Assembly: GCA_016463045.1 (NCBI GenBank)
Contig: JAEMSB010000061.1
Coordinates: 1-12,858, forward strand
Length of the DNA stretch: 12,858 nt
From: Niveispirillum sp.
GTDB taxonomy: Bacteria; Pseudomonadota; Alphaproteobacteria; Azospirillales; Azospirillaceae
Direction of reading: 5' to 3'
The position numbers and the translations under genes are program-made. Positions 1-7,484 of this stretch are shown here, piece after piece. The number at the start of each line of letters is the position of its first letter. The stretch's first letter is position 1. The notes below the pieces were generated by a model. The model searched no databases. It saw only the letters and a list, made by a program, of their open reading frames with translations, and was not told where the DNA came from.

Positions 1-1
1 C

Positions 2-1318
2 AGCGGCGTTATCAACGGCACGGTCGAGGGCCTGAAAAAGGCCTTCAATTCCAACAGCATCGATACGGGCTTCAATGTCGCGTCGATCCTGCTGGGCTGT
101 GCCGCCGGTGCGTTCAGCGCGGCACGGCTGGCCGATATCATGGGCCGCCGCAATGTGATGATGATCGCTGCCCTGCTGTTCATCCTGTCGGCCATCATGA
201 CGGGGGCGGCTCACACCTCGTCGGTCTTCGTGATCGGCCGCCTGATCGGCGGTCTGGGCGTCGGCGCTGCCTCCGTCCTGTCGCCAGCTTATATCTCCGA
301 GGTGACGCCGGCCTCCATCCGGGGTCGCCTGTCGTCCGTTCAGCAGATCATGATCATCTCCGGTCTGACCGGCGCCTTCCTGGGCAATTACCTGATCGCC
401 CATTTCGCCGGCGGTTCGACGGAACCGTTCTGGCTGGGCTATGAGGCCTGGCGCTGGATGTTCTGGGTACAGGTCATCCCCGCCGGCCTGTTCTTCCTGG
501 CCCTGCTGATCATCCCGGAAAGCCCGCGCTATCTGGTGGTGAAAGGCCGGGAGGATGAGGCGCGCGCCGTCCTGACACGCCTGTTCGGCCCGACCGCTGC
601 TGCGGCCAAGGTGGTCGAAATCCGCGAAAGCCTCGCCCAGGATCAGCACAAGCCCAAACTGTCCGACCTTCTGGACAAGGCCACGGGCAAGGTCCGTCCC
701 ATCGTCTGGGTCGGTATCGGTCTGGCCGTGTTCCAGCAGCTGGTCGGCATCAATGTCGTGTTCTATTACGGCGCGGTGCTGTGGCAGGCGGTGGGCTTCT
801 CCGAGGCCGACGCGCTGCGCATCAACATCCTGTCGGGCGCGCTGTCCATTCTGGGCTGCCTTGCCTCCATGGCGCTGGTGGACAAGCTGGGGCGCAAGCC
901 GCTGCTGGCCATCGGGTCGGCGGGCATGGCCATCACGCTGGGCATCATGGTCGCCTGTTTTGCATCGGGCTCCATCGTCGATGGCAAGCTGCATCTGTCC
1001 GACAATGTCGGCGTTATCGCCCTGATCAGCGCCAATGCCTATGCGGTGCTGTTCAATTTCTCCTGGGGCCCCGTCATGTGGGTTATGCTGGGGGAAATGT
1101 TCCCCAACCAGATCCGTGGCTCCGGTCTGGCCGTGTCGGGCTTTGCCCAGTGGACGGCCAATTTCGGCATCACCATGACCTTCCCGATCATGCTGACCAC
1201 CATCGGCCTGACGGGTGCCTATGGCTTCTACGCCTTCTTCGCCCTGATCTCCTTCTTCTTCGTCCGCGCCATGGTGCATGAGACGAAGGGCCGGGAGCTG
1301 GAGAAGATGGAAGGCTGA
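2..1318 (+). CDS. Sugar/H+ symporter, MFS sugar porter family (XylE-like), 5' end cut by window edge
   Basis: Inner-membrane importer of a monosaccharide such as xylose, glucose or galactose, driven by protons. The frame is open from base 2, well before the first ATG at 140, so the true start lies outside the window. By comparison with XylE only some 20-25 residues are missing. Counting from base 2, the family marks are all present: RLADIMGRR after TM2, R-GGLGVG and E-TPASIRG after TM4, PESPR at 172-176, FQQLVGIN at 243-251, DKLGRK near 294-299, GPVMW-GEMFP near 356-367, and ETKG at 427-430. Positions matching the XylE sugar contacts are kept (Q115, Q245, Q246, N251, W360, Q383), which supports a working sugar transporter. 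The exact sugar cannot be read from sequence. A LacI-type regulator lies downstream on the same strand, which suggests sugar-responsive control. Confidence 0.95.
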   Translation, partial: SGVINGTVEGLKKAFNSNSIDTGFNVASILLGCAAGAFSAARLADIMGRRNVMMIAALLFILSAIMTGAAHTSSVFVIGRLIGGLGVGAASVLSPAYISEVTPASIRGRLSSVQQIMIISGLTGAFLGNYLIAHFAGGSTEPFWLGYEAWRWMFWVQVIPAGLFFLALLIIPESPRYLVVKGREDEARAVLTRLFGPTAAAAKVVEIRESLAQDQHKPKLSDLLDKATGKVRPIVWVGIGLAVFQQLVGINVVFYYGAVLWQAVGFSEADALRINILSGALSILGCLASMALVDKLGRKPLLAIGSAGMAITLGIMVACFASGSIVDGKLHLSDNVGVIALISANAYAVLFNFSWGPVMWVMLGEMFPNQIRGSGLAVSGFAQWTANFGITMTFPIMLTTIGLTGAYGFYAFFALISFFFVRAMVHETKGRELEKMEG

Positions 1319-1324
1319 CGCGTG

Positions 1325-1431
1325 GGATGAGGCCGTAGGTCAGATCGAGGGCGAAGCCCGAGCCCTGACACGCGACAGTGCCATTGGATGTCAGGGCTCG
1401 CCTGCGGCTCGACCTGACCCACGGCTCATCC
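1325..1431. repeat. Long imperfect palindrome (REP-like intergenic hairpin)
   Basis: Two arms pair over about 34 base pairs. The inner stem is a perfect 12-bp match, 1359-1370 (CGAGCCCTGACA) with 1389-1400, closing an 18-nt loop. The outer stem pairs 1325-1349 with 1408-1431, with two A-C mismatches (1337/1420 and 1344/1413) and one bulged base. Between the stems is an internal loop, 1350-1358 facing 1401-1407, whose left side GGCGAAGCC is itself a mini-hairpin. There is no T-run, so it is not a canonical intrinsic terminator, although it could stop or stabilise the transporter mRNA 3' end. On the minus strand both mismatches become G-U pairs. The layout resembles widespread proteobacterial intergenic palindromic repeats. 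The rest of the gap, 1432-1501, holds only a small CCGCC/GGCGG hairpin (1451-1465) and the next gene's ribosome site. Confidence 0.8.
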
Positions 1432-1501
1432 TTGCCACGAATAAGTTGCACCGCCGTCGTGGCGGGCCGATAAAGGGGCGGTTTCAAACCCAGGGGGGAT
1501 C

Positions 1502-2551
1502 ATGGAAAGACAACGGCGGCGCGGTACCCAGGCGGTGACCATCCGTGAGGTGGCGGCCCGTGCCGGTGTTTCATCCATGACGGTTTCGCGTGTCATCAAC
1601 AAGGATGACAAGGTCAACGAGAATACCCGCGCCCTGGTCGAAGTGGCGATCAAGGAACTGAACTACACCCCCAACCCTGCCGCTCGCCGTCTGGCAGGCT
1701 CAGAGGTGCTGCGCATCGGCCTGCTTTATTCCAACCCGTCCAGTGCCTATCTGTCGGAATTTCTGGTCGGCGCCCTGGATGAAAGCAGCCGGGAAGGCCA
1801 TCAGCTGGTGGTGGAAAAATGCGCCGGCACGGCCAAGGCGACAGCGTCGGTGACCAAGCTGCTGGCCGGTGGCGTCAATGCCTTCATCCTCCCGCCACCG
1901 CTGTGCGAGTCCAAGCCGATCCTGACTATGCTGGAAGAGGCGAATGTGCTGGCGGTGGCCGTGGCCACGGGCCGGCCCAACCCGCATCTGCCCACCATCC
2001 GCATCGACAATTACGCGGCCTCCAAGCAGATGACAGAGCATCTGATCGGCCTGGGCCACGCCCGCATCGGTTATATCAAGGGCAACAAGAACCAGTCGGC
2101 ATCGGACATGCGCTACCATGGTTTCATGGATGCCTGCACCGAGGCGGGGCTGAAGCCTGCCGACATCCTGGTCGAACAGGGCCAGTATGATTACGCATCG
2201 GGCCTGGAGGCGGCAGAAAAGCTGCTGGCCGCCGATCCGCGCCCGACCGCCATCTTCGCGGCCAATGATGACATGGCCGCCGCCACCATCTCTGTCGCCC
2301 ACCGCCTGCACCTGGATGTACCGAACGATCTGTCGGTGGCCGGTTTCGACGATACGCTGATCGCCACCACCGTCTGGCCGCCGCTGACCACCATCCGCCA
2401 GCCCATCGCCGCCATGGGCAAGGCCGCCGTAGCCGCCCTGGCCAATGCCATGCGCAACAAATGGCAGCCGGGCCGCAGCGGCGACGGGCCGGAACAGAAG
2501 CTGCTGGCCTATAAGCTGGTGAAGCGGGAAAGCACGATCCCGGTCGAATAG
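1502..2551 (+). CDS. LacI-family transcriptional regulator
   Basis: DNA-binding repressor, usually released by a sugar or sugar phosphate. Residues 13-33 form the helix-turn-helix (TIREVAARAGVSSMTVSRVIN). Residues 58-66 (NPAARRLAG) are the hinge that enters the minor groove. Residues 69-345 are the periplasmic-binding-protein-like effector domain, with the usual pocket positions: R204 in MRYHGF, N255-D256 in AANDD, and D283-D284 in GFDD. At 349 residues it has normal family length. The ATG at 1502 follows a G-run (1493-1498). An in-frame GTG at 1535 would remove only 11 residues ahead of the HTH, so the start is not fully certain. It lies 183 bp downstream of the sugar porter on the same strand and probably regulates that sugar locus, which is inferred from position. 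It ends 7 bp from the convergent EAL gene. Confidence 0.95.
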   Translation: MERQRRRGTQAVTIREVAARAGVSSMTVSRVINKDDKVNENTRALVEVAIKELNYTPNPAARRLAGSEVLRIGLLYSNPSSAYLSEFLVGALDESSREGHQLVVEKCAGTAKATASVTKLLAGGVNAFILPPPLCESKPILTMLEEANVLAVAVATGRPNPHLPTIRIDNYAASKQMTEHLIGLGHARIGYIKGNKNQSASDMRYHGFMDACTEAGLKPADILVEQGQYDYASGLEAAEKLLAADPRPTAIFAANDDMAAATISVAHRLHLDVPNDLSVAGFDDTLIATTVWPPLTTIRQPIAAMGKAAVAALANAMRNKWQPGRSGDGPEQKLLAYKLVKRESTIPVE

Positions 2552-2558
2552 AGGCGGA

Positions 2559-4991
2559 TCACACCCGTCCCGCCACAAACCCAGCCAGCGCCTCGGCCTC
2601 CATCGGGCGGCCGAAATGCCAGCCCTGGCCGATATCACAGCCAAGCTCGGTCAGTATCCCCGCCGTCTCCGCATTCTCCACGCCTTCGGCCACCACCTCC
2701 ATGCCCAGATCATGGGCCAGCGTGATGACGGAGCCGACGATGTGGCGCGACCGGCGGCTGTCGGCCAGATCGCGGATGAAGCCCTGGTCGATCTTGATCA
2801 GGTCGGCGGGCAGATGCTTCAGGTAGGAGAGCGAGGCGTAGCCGGCGCCGAAATCATCGATCGCTACCTTCACCCCCGCCGCGCGCAGCCGCGCCAGCAC
2901 GCCCGCCGTACGGTCCAGATTCTCCATCACCGCCGTTTCGGTAACCTCAATCTCCAGCCGGCCCGGAAACACGCCGGCCTGATGCACAATGTCCATCAAC
3001 CCGTCTAGCCAGATGGGGTCGGCCAGTTCCTTGACCGATGCGTTGATGGAGATGACGGCATCGCGCGGCAGGCCCAGCCGGCCCGACGACAGATGCTCCA
3101 GGGTGCGCTTGGCCACCAGCCGGTCGATATCCCCCACCAGCCCAATCCGTTCCGCCACCGGAATGAACAAGGCGGGGCCGGGTCCCGGCTTGCCATCCGC
3201 CCGGCGCCAGCGCACCAGCGTCTCCACCCCGCGTACGCTGCCATCGCGCAGGCGCACCTGCGGCTGGAACACGGGGTACAGCAGGCCGACGGCCATGGCA
3301 GCGGGCAGTTCGGCGGCCACGGCGGTGCGTTCGCGGATGGCGCCTGCCACCTGATCTTCATAGGTGACGACGGGGCTGGCGCGCTGATCCGCCGTCTGCG
3401 CGGCCCAACTGGCGCCCGCATCCTGGGCCAGCAACAGGGCTTCGCGGCTTTCATAGGCCTGGGCACGGGGCAGGACGACGAAATGCACGTCGGGCAGCAT
3501 GGAAAGGCCACCCAGATCCACCCCGTCGCGGAAGGCCGCCGACAGGGCCGCCGTCAGATAGGGATCGGCCTCCCCACCCGGCGCCGCCACGGCATAGGCC
3601 AGTTGGGTCCGGGTCAGGCGCGCCGACAATTCGCAATGGCTGAGCAGTTCCAGAATGCGGCGGTTGATGGCGCCCATCACGGGCGTCTCCACCTGCGGGC
3701 CGAAGGTCACCACCAGATCGTCCAGATTACGGACATGGGCAAGCAGCACCCAGAACCCTTCGCCATCCGCCCCCTGTTCCAGCAAACCCGACAGTTCGTT
3801 GGTCCAGGAACGGCGGTTCAGGATATCCAGATCCAGGTCGCGATGTGCCAGCCGGTGCATGGCGATTTCCGCCTCCCGCTCCGCCGTCACGTCACGCATC
3901 ACGGCGGTGAAATGCAGACCGCTGGCCAGTTCCAGCCGCCCCACCGACAGCCAGGCCAGGAAGGTAGCGCCATCGGCCCGTTTTGCCACCACCTCCCGCC
4001 CCTTGCCGATGACACGGGCATGGCCGGTGTCCATGTAGGAGCGGATATAATTGTCATGCCGGTCAACGTCATGATCCGTCATCAGCACGGTGATGTTGCG
4101 GCCCACCAGCGTCTCGACCGGATGACCGAACAGCTGTGCCACGGCGCGGTTGGCCTGCAGGATGGTGCCCGATCCGTCGATGGTGATGATCCCATCGACC
4201 GCCGTGTCCAGGATCGACTGCAATTCCCGCTCCCGCCGGCGCAGGGCGGACAGGGCATGGTTCAGCACCAGCGTGAAATCACGCAACTCCCGGATACCGG
4301 TGCGGGATGTGGCGAGGCGGACCGGCTCATCCTCATCCCCCACACGCGCCAGACGGGTGGCCATGCTGGCCACCGGCACAATGATCAGCCGCACCGACAA
4401 GAACAGCAGCAGCCCGACCAGCACCAGCAGCACACCGCCCAGGCGCATGCTCTGGTTCAGCAGGTCGGAACGGGCCTGCGCCATGACCCAGTCGATACGG
4501 CGCACCAACACCAAATGCCCGGCCAGGGGGCTGGACGCGCTGGACAAGCGCACCCCGTCTGTGATGGGCCAGCAACCGGCCACCCATTTCTCCCCATCAC
4601 CCACCACCAGACCGCGCCCGCAGGCCCGCTCCGCCACAGCCTTGCGCAGCGGGGCCGGCACGATATCCAGCGAGGACAGTGTGGTGCCCTGAAACAGGAT
4701 GTCGTTGGCAAAGTCCAGACGGTCCGCCCTATCGGCCAGGAAGACATGATCGGCATGGGTTCGCAGGGCGATACGGTCAACGGCATCGACATCGAACCCG
4801 TCCGGTCCATCGATATGATGGGACATTTCCGATGCAGCGGCGGCCCCGGCCTGGGCAAAGGCCTGCCATTCCCGTTCCACCACATCATGGACCATGGCGG
4901 GATAGGCCAGCAGCCAGACTGCGAAGCCGATCATGACCACGCCCAGCAGCGGCGGGAACAGCATCAGGCGCAACAAGGTGGGCTGTATCAT
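2559..4991 (-). CDS. Membrane-bound c-di-GMP phosphodiesterase: sensor - HAMP-like - PAS - degenerate GGDEF - EAL
   Basis: Predicted to hydrolyse c-di-GMP to pGpG at the inner membrane. Order: TM1 about 11-32, extracytoplasmic region 33-178, TM2 about 184-206, HAMP-like linker 207-250, PAS 252-371, GGDEF remnant 372-545, EAL 550-810. The EAL domain keeps its catalytic set: E590 in ETLVRW, N650 in SINAS, E682/E685 in EIEVTET, D712-D713 in DDFG, K733 in KID, E769 in AEGVE, and Q789 in GQG. The GGDEF motif is lost; around 458-468 it reads RLTRTQLAYAV, so no cyclase activity is expected. The PAS has RHDNYI (H312) and an Arg at 332, matching FixL heme ligand H200 and distal R220, so heme/O2 sensing is possible but not shown. 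The ATG is 10 bp after the lipoprotein gene stop, and the two are almost certainly co-transcribed. Confidence 0.93.
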   Translation of the reverse strand: MIQPTLLRLMLFPPLLGVVMIGFAVWLLAYPAMVHDVVEREWQAFAQAGAAAASEMSHHIDGPDGFDVDAVDRIALRTHADHVFLADRADRLDFANDILFQGTTLSSLDIVPAPLRKAVAERACGRGLVVGDGEKWVAGCWPITDGVRLSSASSPLAGHLVLVRRIDWVMAQARSDLLNQSMRLGGVLLVLVGLLLFLSVRLIIVPVASMATRLARVGDEDEPVRLATSRTGIRELRDFTLVLNHALSALRRRERELQSILDTAVDGIITIDGSGTILQANRAVAQLFGHPVETLVGRNITVLMTDHDVDRHDNYIRSYMDTGHARVIGKGREVVAKRADGATFLAWLSVGRLELASGLHFTAVMRDVTAEREAEIAMHRLAHRDLDLDILNRRSWTNELSGLLEQGADGEGFWVLLAHVRNLDDLVVTFGPQVETPVMGAINRRILELLSHCELSARLTRTQLAYAVAAPGGEADPYLTAALSAAFRDGVDLGGLSMLPDVHFVVLPRAQAYESREALLLAQDAGASWAAQTADQRASPVVTYEDQVAGAIRERTAVAAELPAAMAVGLLYPVFQPQVRLRDGSVRGVETLVRWRRADGKPGPGPALFIPVAERIGLVGDIDRLVAKRTLEHLSSGRLGLPRDAVISINASVKELADPIWLDGLMDIVHQAGVFPGRLEIEVTETAVMENLDRTAGVLARLRAAGVKVAIDDFGAGYASLSYLKHLPADLIKIDQGFIRDLADSRRSRHIVGSVITLAHDLGMEVVAEGVENAETAGILTELGCDIGQGWHFGRPMEAEALAGFVAGRV

Positions 4992-5004
4992 CCCGTCCCC
5001 CTTA
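4992..5004 (-). promoter_or_regulatory. Ribosome binding site of the EAL gene, overlapping the upstream stop region
   Basis: Read on the minus strand, the lipoprotein gene's TAA stop (5004-5002) runs straight into GGGGG (5001-4997), then ACGGG and the EAL ATG at 4991. The purine-rich site starts within the stop codon. This fixes the EAL start and makes translational coupling of the two proteins likely. Confidence 0.7.
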
Positions 5005-5964
5005 TCGCGGCAGATAGGAGGGGTCGAGCAGGGGGTCGACAGGGCCTGTCACCTCCCCCGTCGCGTGCAGCCAGCGCCGCACCGGTTCCAGCGCCGGCGT
5101 GCCGGGAACCAGCATATCCCTGCTGCCCGCACTGTCGGGGAATTCCAGACCGGACAGGACGCGGGCCAACTGTTCCGGGGTGATGCCCTGACGCCGCGTC
5201 ACCCGGTCCCATGCATCCGGGCGGCCTTCCTTCAACAGGCCCACGCCATGGTACCAGGCGGACAGCAGGCGGCGCAGCGTATCGTCGCGCCCCGGCAGAC
5301 GGTCACGGCGCACGGCCAGCACATCAACAACCTCGCGCGCCATCGCGGCGCTGTCGAACACGCGCACGGCCCCCTGCCCTTCCAACCGGCCGACCAACGG
5401 TTCATAACTGACCAGATAGTCCAGGTCATGTCTGGCAAAGGCGTCCAGATGGTCGCCGGCCGCGACGGGCACCACCTGCACCTGGGACGGCAGGACATTC
5501 TGGCGTTCCAAAAAACGGTGCAGGACGAAGGCACCGACACCTTCGGTTTCCACCCCTATCCGTTTCCCGATCAGAGGCGTCTCCCTGACCTCCGGCGTGC
5601 GAGCCAGGACGGCGTCGGCCCCATGGGATATATCCAGAACGGCCAGCACCGCCATGGGACGCCCCGCCGCCTCCAGGCGCATTACCTCATCCATGGTCAG
5701 GGCGGCGCCATCCAGGCTGCCGGCGGATACGGCCTCCATCAAGGCGGGGGATGACCGCGCCTCCACCAACGTCACATCTTCCGGCAACTCGCCGGCGGCG
5801 CGGGCCAGATGGAACGGCTCATAGCCGAGCCAGAGATTGGTACCGATCTGAAGGGGACGTTCCGGCTCCGGAACAACCTTGAAGATGCCGCCGGCCAGCA
5901 GGGCACAGCCCGACAGCAGCAGCAAAGCCGCCACGCCATAACCGGTACGGGCCTGCCGCTCCAT
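5002..5964 (-). CDS. Substrate-binding lipoprotein, NMT1/SsuA-TauA-like (ABC-type periplasmic binding protein fold)
   Basis: Periplasmic binding protein tethered by lipid. The N-terminus is short and hydrophobic with a lipobox L17-S18-G19-C20. A second hydrophobic stretch (21-31) follows, so a plain membrane anchor is an alternative. The segment IGTNLWLGYEPFHLAR (40-55) is the typical first strand and helix of the NMT1/SsuA/NrtA group. Further fold marks are the GKRIGVETEGVGAFVLHRFL lobe-2 region (133-152) and DLDYLVSYEPLVGRL near 180-194. The ligand is not predictable; related proteins bind small organic ions such as sulfonates, nitrate or thiamine precursors. The start has a strong AGGAGG site (5970-5975) with 5-nt spacing. 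No permease or ATPase gene adjoins it; the next gene is the membrane EAL phosphodiesterase. A role as ligand receptor for that enzyme, rather than in transport, is inferred. Confidence 0.88.
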   Translation of the reverse strand: MERQARTGYGVAALLLLSGCALLAGGIFKVVPEPERPLQIGTNLWLGYEPFHLARAAGELPEDVTLVEARSSPALMEAVSAGSLDGAALTMDEVMRLEAAGRPMAVLAVLDISHGADAVLARTPEVRETPLIGKRIGVETEGVGAFVLHRFLERQNVLPSQVQVVPVAAGDHLDAFARHDLDYLVSYEPLVGRLEGQGAVRVFDSAAMAREVVDVLAVRRDRLPGRDDTLRRLLSAWYHGVGLLKEGRPDAWDRVTRRQGITPEQLARVLSGLEFPDSAGSRDMLVPGTPALEPVRRWLHATGEVTGPVDPLLDPSYLPR

Positions 5965-6045
5965 CCGATCCTCCTGTTGCCATATCCGGCAACCGCTTCT
6001 GCGTGTGACTATACAGCCAGAGGTGAGAATCCAGAAGCGGCATCG
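5965..6045 (-). promoter_or_regulatory. Putative promoter and inverted repeats upstream of the binding-protein/EAL unit
   Basis: Reading the minus strand, a TATAGT hexamer (6013-6008) could be a -10. The matching -35, TTCTGG (6036-6031), is weak. A 9-bp inverted repeat, CCGCTTCTG at 5993-6001 and its complement at 6032-6040, brackets this promoter, one arm over the -35 and the other at the expected start site, as an operator might. A second hairpin, GTTGCC (5976-5981) with GGCAAC (5988-5993), sits directly against the AGGAGG site and could act in the mRNA leader. The remainder to 6101 shows no clear terminator for the chemotaxis gene, so read-through is possible. Confidence 0.4.
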
Positions 6046-6101
6046 CGCAGGCTATAGGATGTTATCCGTTTCTGACAGGGGGTTAGAATATCAGATTTCT
6101 C

Positions 6102-7484
6102 TTATTTGGCAGCGCGCAGTTCCGCGATGAAACTGTCGAAGCCATGCCGCAGCCCCTCGGCTTCCTGTGACAGTGCCGCCGACGCGTGACCAACTTGGCC
6201 GACAGCCGTGTTAACGGCATCGGCGGCGCCCGACACGCCCGACACATTCTCCCCCACCTCGGCGGTGGCCATGGCGGCCATCTGAACGTTGCGGGCAATC
6301 TCCTTCGTGGCGGCACCCTGCTGTTCCATGGCGGCGGCGATAGCACCGGAAATCTGGTCCATTTCGCGGATGGTGCGGTCGATGGTGGCGATGGCGTCCA
6401 CCGCCTTGCCCATGCGGCCCTGCATTTCCGCCACCTGCCGCGCGATATCCTCTGTGGCACGGGCCGTCTGACTGGCCAGCTGCTTGACCTCGCCCGCAAC
6501 CACGGCAAAGCCCTTGCCGGCCTCCCCCGCCCTTGCGGCCTCGATCGTCGCGTTGAGGGCCAGCAGGTTGGTCTGCTCGGCAATGTCGGCAATCAGGTCC
6601 ACGACCTGATTGATGCGGCCCGCCGCTTCGGCCAGGGCGCCAATGGTGGCATCGGCGTTGCCAGCCTCCACCACCGCCTCACGCGCCACGTCGGTGGATC
6701 GAGAGACCTGGTTCACGATTTCGCCGATGGAGGCAGACAGTTCTTCGGAGGCGGAGGCGACCGTGCTGACATTGTCGGTCGCCCGGTCGGCGGCCTTCTG
6801 CGCAGACCGCGCCAGATCGGTAGTTTCTGCCACCGATTGGCGCATCTGCCGCGCGCTGCCATCTAGCTGCGTCGCCGCCTGTGCCACGCCATCCACCATA
6901 TGTCGGACATGGGCATCCAGGCGGCCGGAGATTTCATCCAGTTGCCGGGCATGCCGGGCCGCGTTCTCATCCAGATAGACAGAGATGACCATATCCATGT
7001 CTAGCATGACCGCCAGATTGATGGCGCGCATCGTCTCCGCCAGCTTCGCCTCCGCCCGGGCGGGTTGCCAGCGGCTGGTGGACCCCGTCACCAACGCCTT
7101 GTACAGGCGCGACAGGGTGGTGGCATAGGCGCCCAGATACCAGCGCGGCTCCAGCCCGAGCACGGAATGCACCCGGCCAATGGCCTTCACACTGCTGAAA
7201 TAAGCCTCGTCAAAGCGGCCCGTAAACAGGTTCAGCCAATGTTCCAACTGCCGGTCGCGGGCGTGCCGCATGACTGCATCATTGCGGAACATCTTCATCA
7301 TTTCCGGCCAGCGGCGCAGGTCGGCATAGAAGGCGTCAATGATGCCGGGAAGGGCAGCGGCGATACGCGGCCGCGCCTCCGCCAACGTCGCTCGCACGCC
7401 AGCATCAATCCCTACAAAGGCCAGACGTTCCTCACGTTCTGCGGCGGTGTTGTCCACGGTCGGCCTCACTCGTTGGTTCGGCAT
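6102..7484 (-). CDS. Globin-coupled methyl-accepting chemotaxis protein (HemAT-like soluble aerotaxis receptor)
   Basis: Cytoplasmic oxygen sensor that feeds the CheA/CheW chemotaxis pathway. Residues about 18-175 form a protoglobin/globin-coupled sensor domain. RVHSVLGLEPRWYLGAY (104-120) carries the proximal heme histidine H106 and the WY-GAY signature. LAFVGID near 21-27 and IIDAFYADL near 48-56 match the early globin helices; Y53 may be the distal tyrosine. Residues about 190-460 are the coiled-coil signalling domain, with the conserved hairpin tip near 298-337 (IAEQTNLLALNATIEAARAGE, KGFAVVAGEVK-LA). No transmembrane segment is present, as in HemAT. The C-terminus lacks the NWETF-type CheR/CheB tether. 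The ribosome site is weak, so the ATG at 7484 is chosen mainly because it gives the full globin domain. Downstream on the same strand lies the binding-protein/EAL pair. Confidence 0.94.
   Translation of the reverse strand: MPNQRVRPTVDNTAAEREERLAFVGIDAGVRATLAEARPRIAAALPGIIDAFYADLRRWPEMMKMFRNDAVMRHARDRQLEHWLNLFTGRFDEAYFSSVKAIGRVHSVLGLEPRWYLGAYATTLSRLYKALVTGSTSRWQPARAEAKLAETMRAINLAVMLDMDMVISVYLDENAARHARQLDEISGRLDAHVRHMVDGVAQAATQLDGSARQMRQSVAETTDLARSAQKAADRATDNVSTVASASEELSASIGEIVNQVSRSTDVAREAVVEAGNADATIGALAEAAGRINQVVDLIADIAEQTNLLALNATIEAARAGEAGKGFAVVAGEVKQLASQTARATEDIARQVAEMQGRMGKAVDAIATIDRTIREMDQISGAIAAAMEQQGAATKEIARNVQMAAMATAEVGENVSGVSGAADAVNTAVGQVGHASAALSQEAEGLRHGFDSFIAELRAAK

Noticed and set aside
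140..1318. The ATG at 140 as start of the sugar porter
   Set aside because: The frame is open back to the window edge and encodes family sequence there (SGVINGTVEGL, then RLADIMGRR). Starting at 140 would remove TM1-TM2.
1359..1400. An intrinsic terminator after the sugar porter
   Set aside because: The stem is strong, but the loop is 18 nt and no T-run follows in either direction. A REP-like palindrome explains the whole 107-nt symmetry better.
1700..2644. A 314-codon minus-strand open frame across lacI
   Set aside because: It is antisense to a complete LacI-family protein, has low-complexity Gly/Arg/Gln composition, and extends past the true gene boundary.
3093..5183. A 696-codon open frame on the plus strand opposite the EAL gene
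   Set aside because: Its product is rich in Gln, His, Gly and Arg with no domain pattern, as expected for an antisense frame in GC-rich DNA. The minus-strand frame encodes full PAS and EAL domains.
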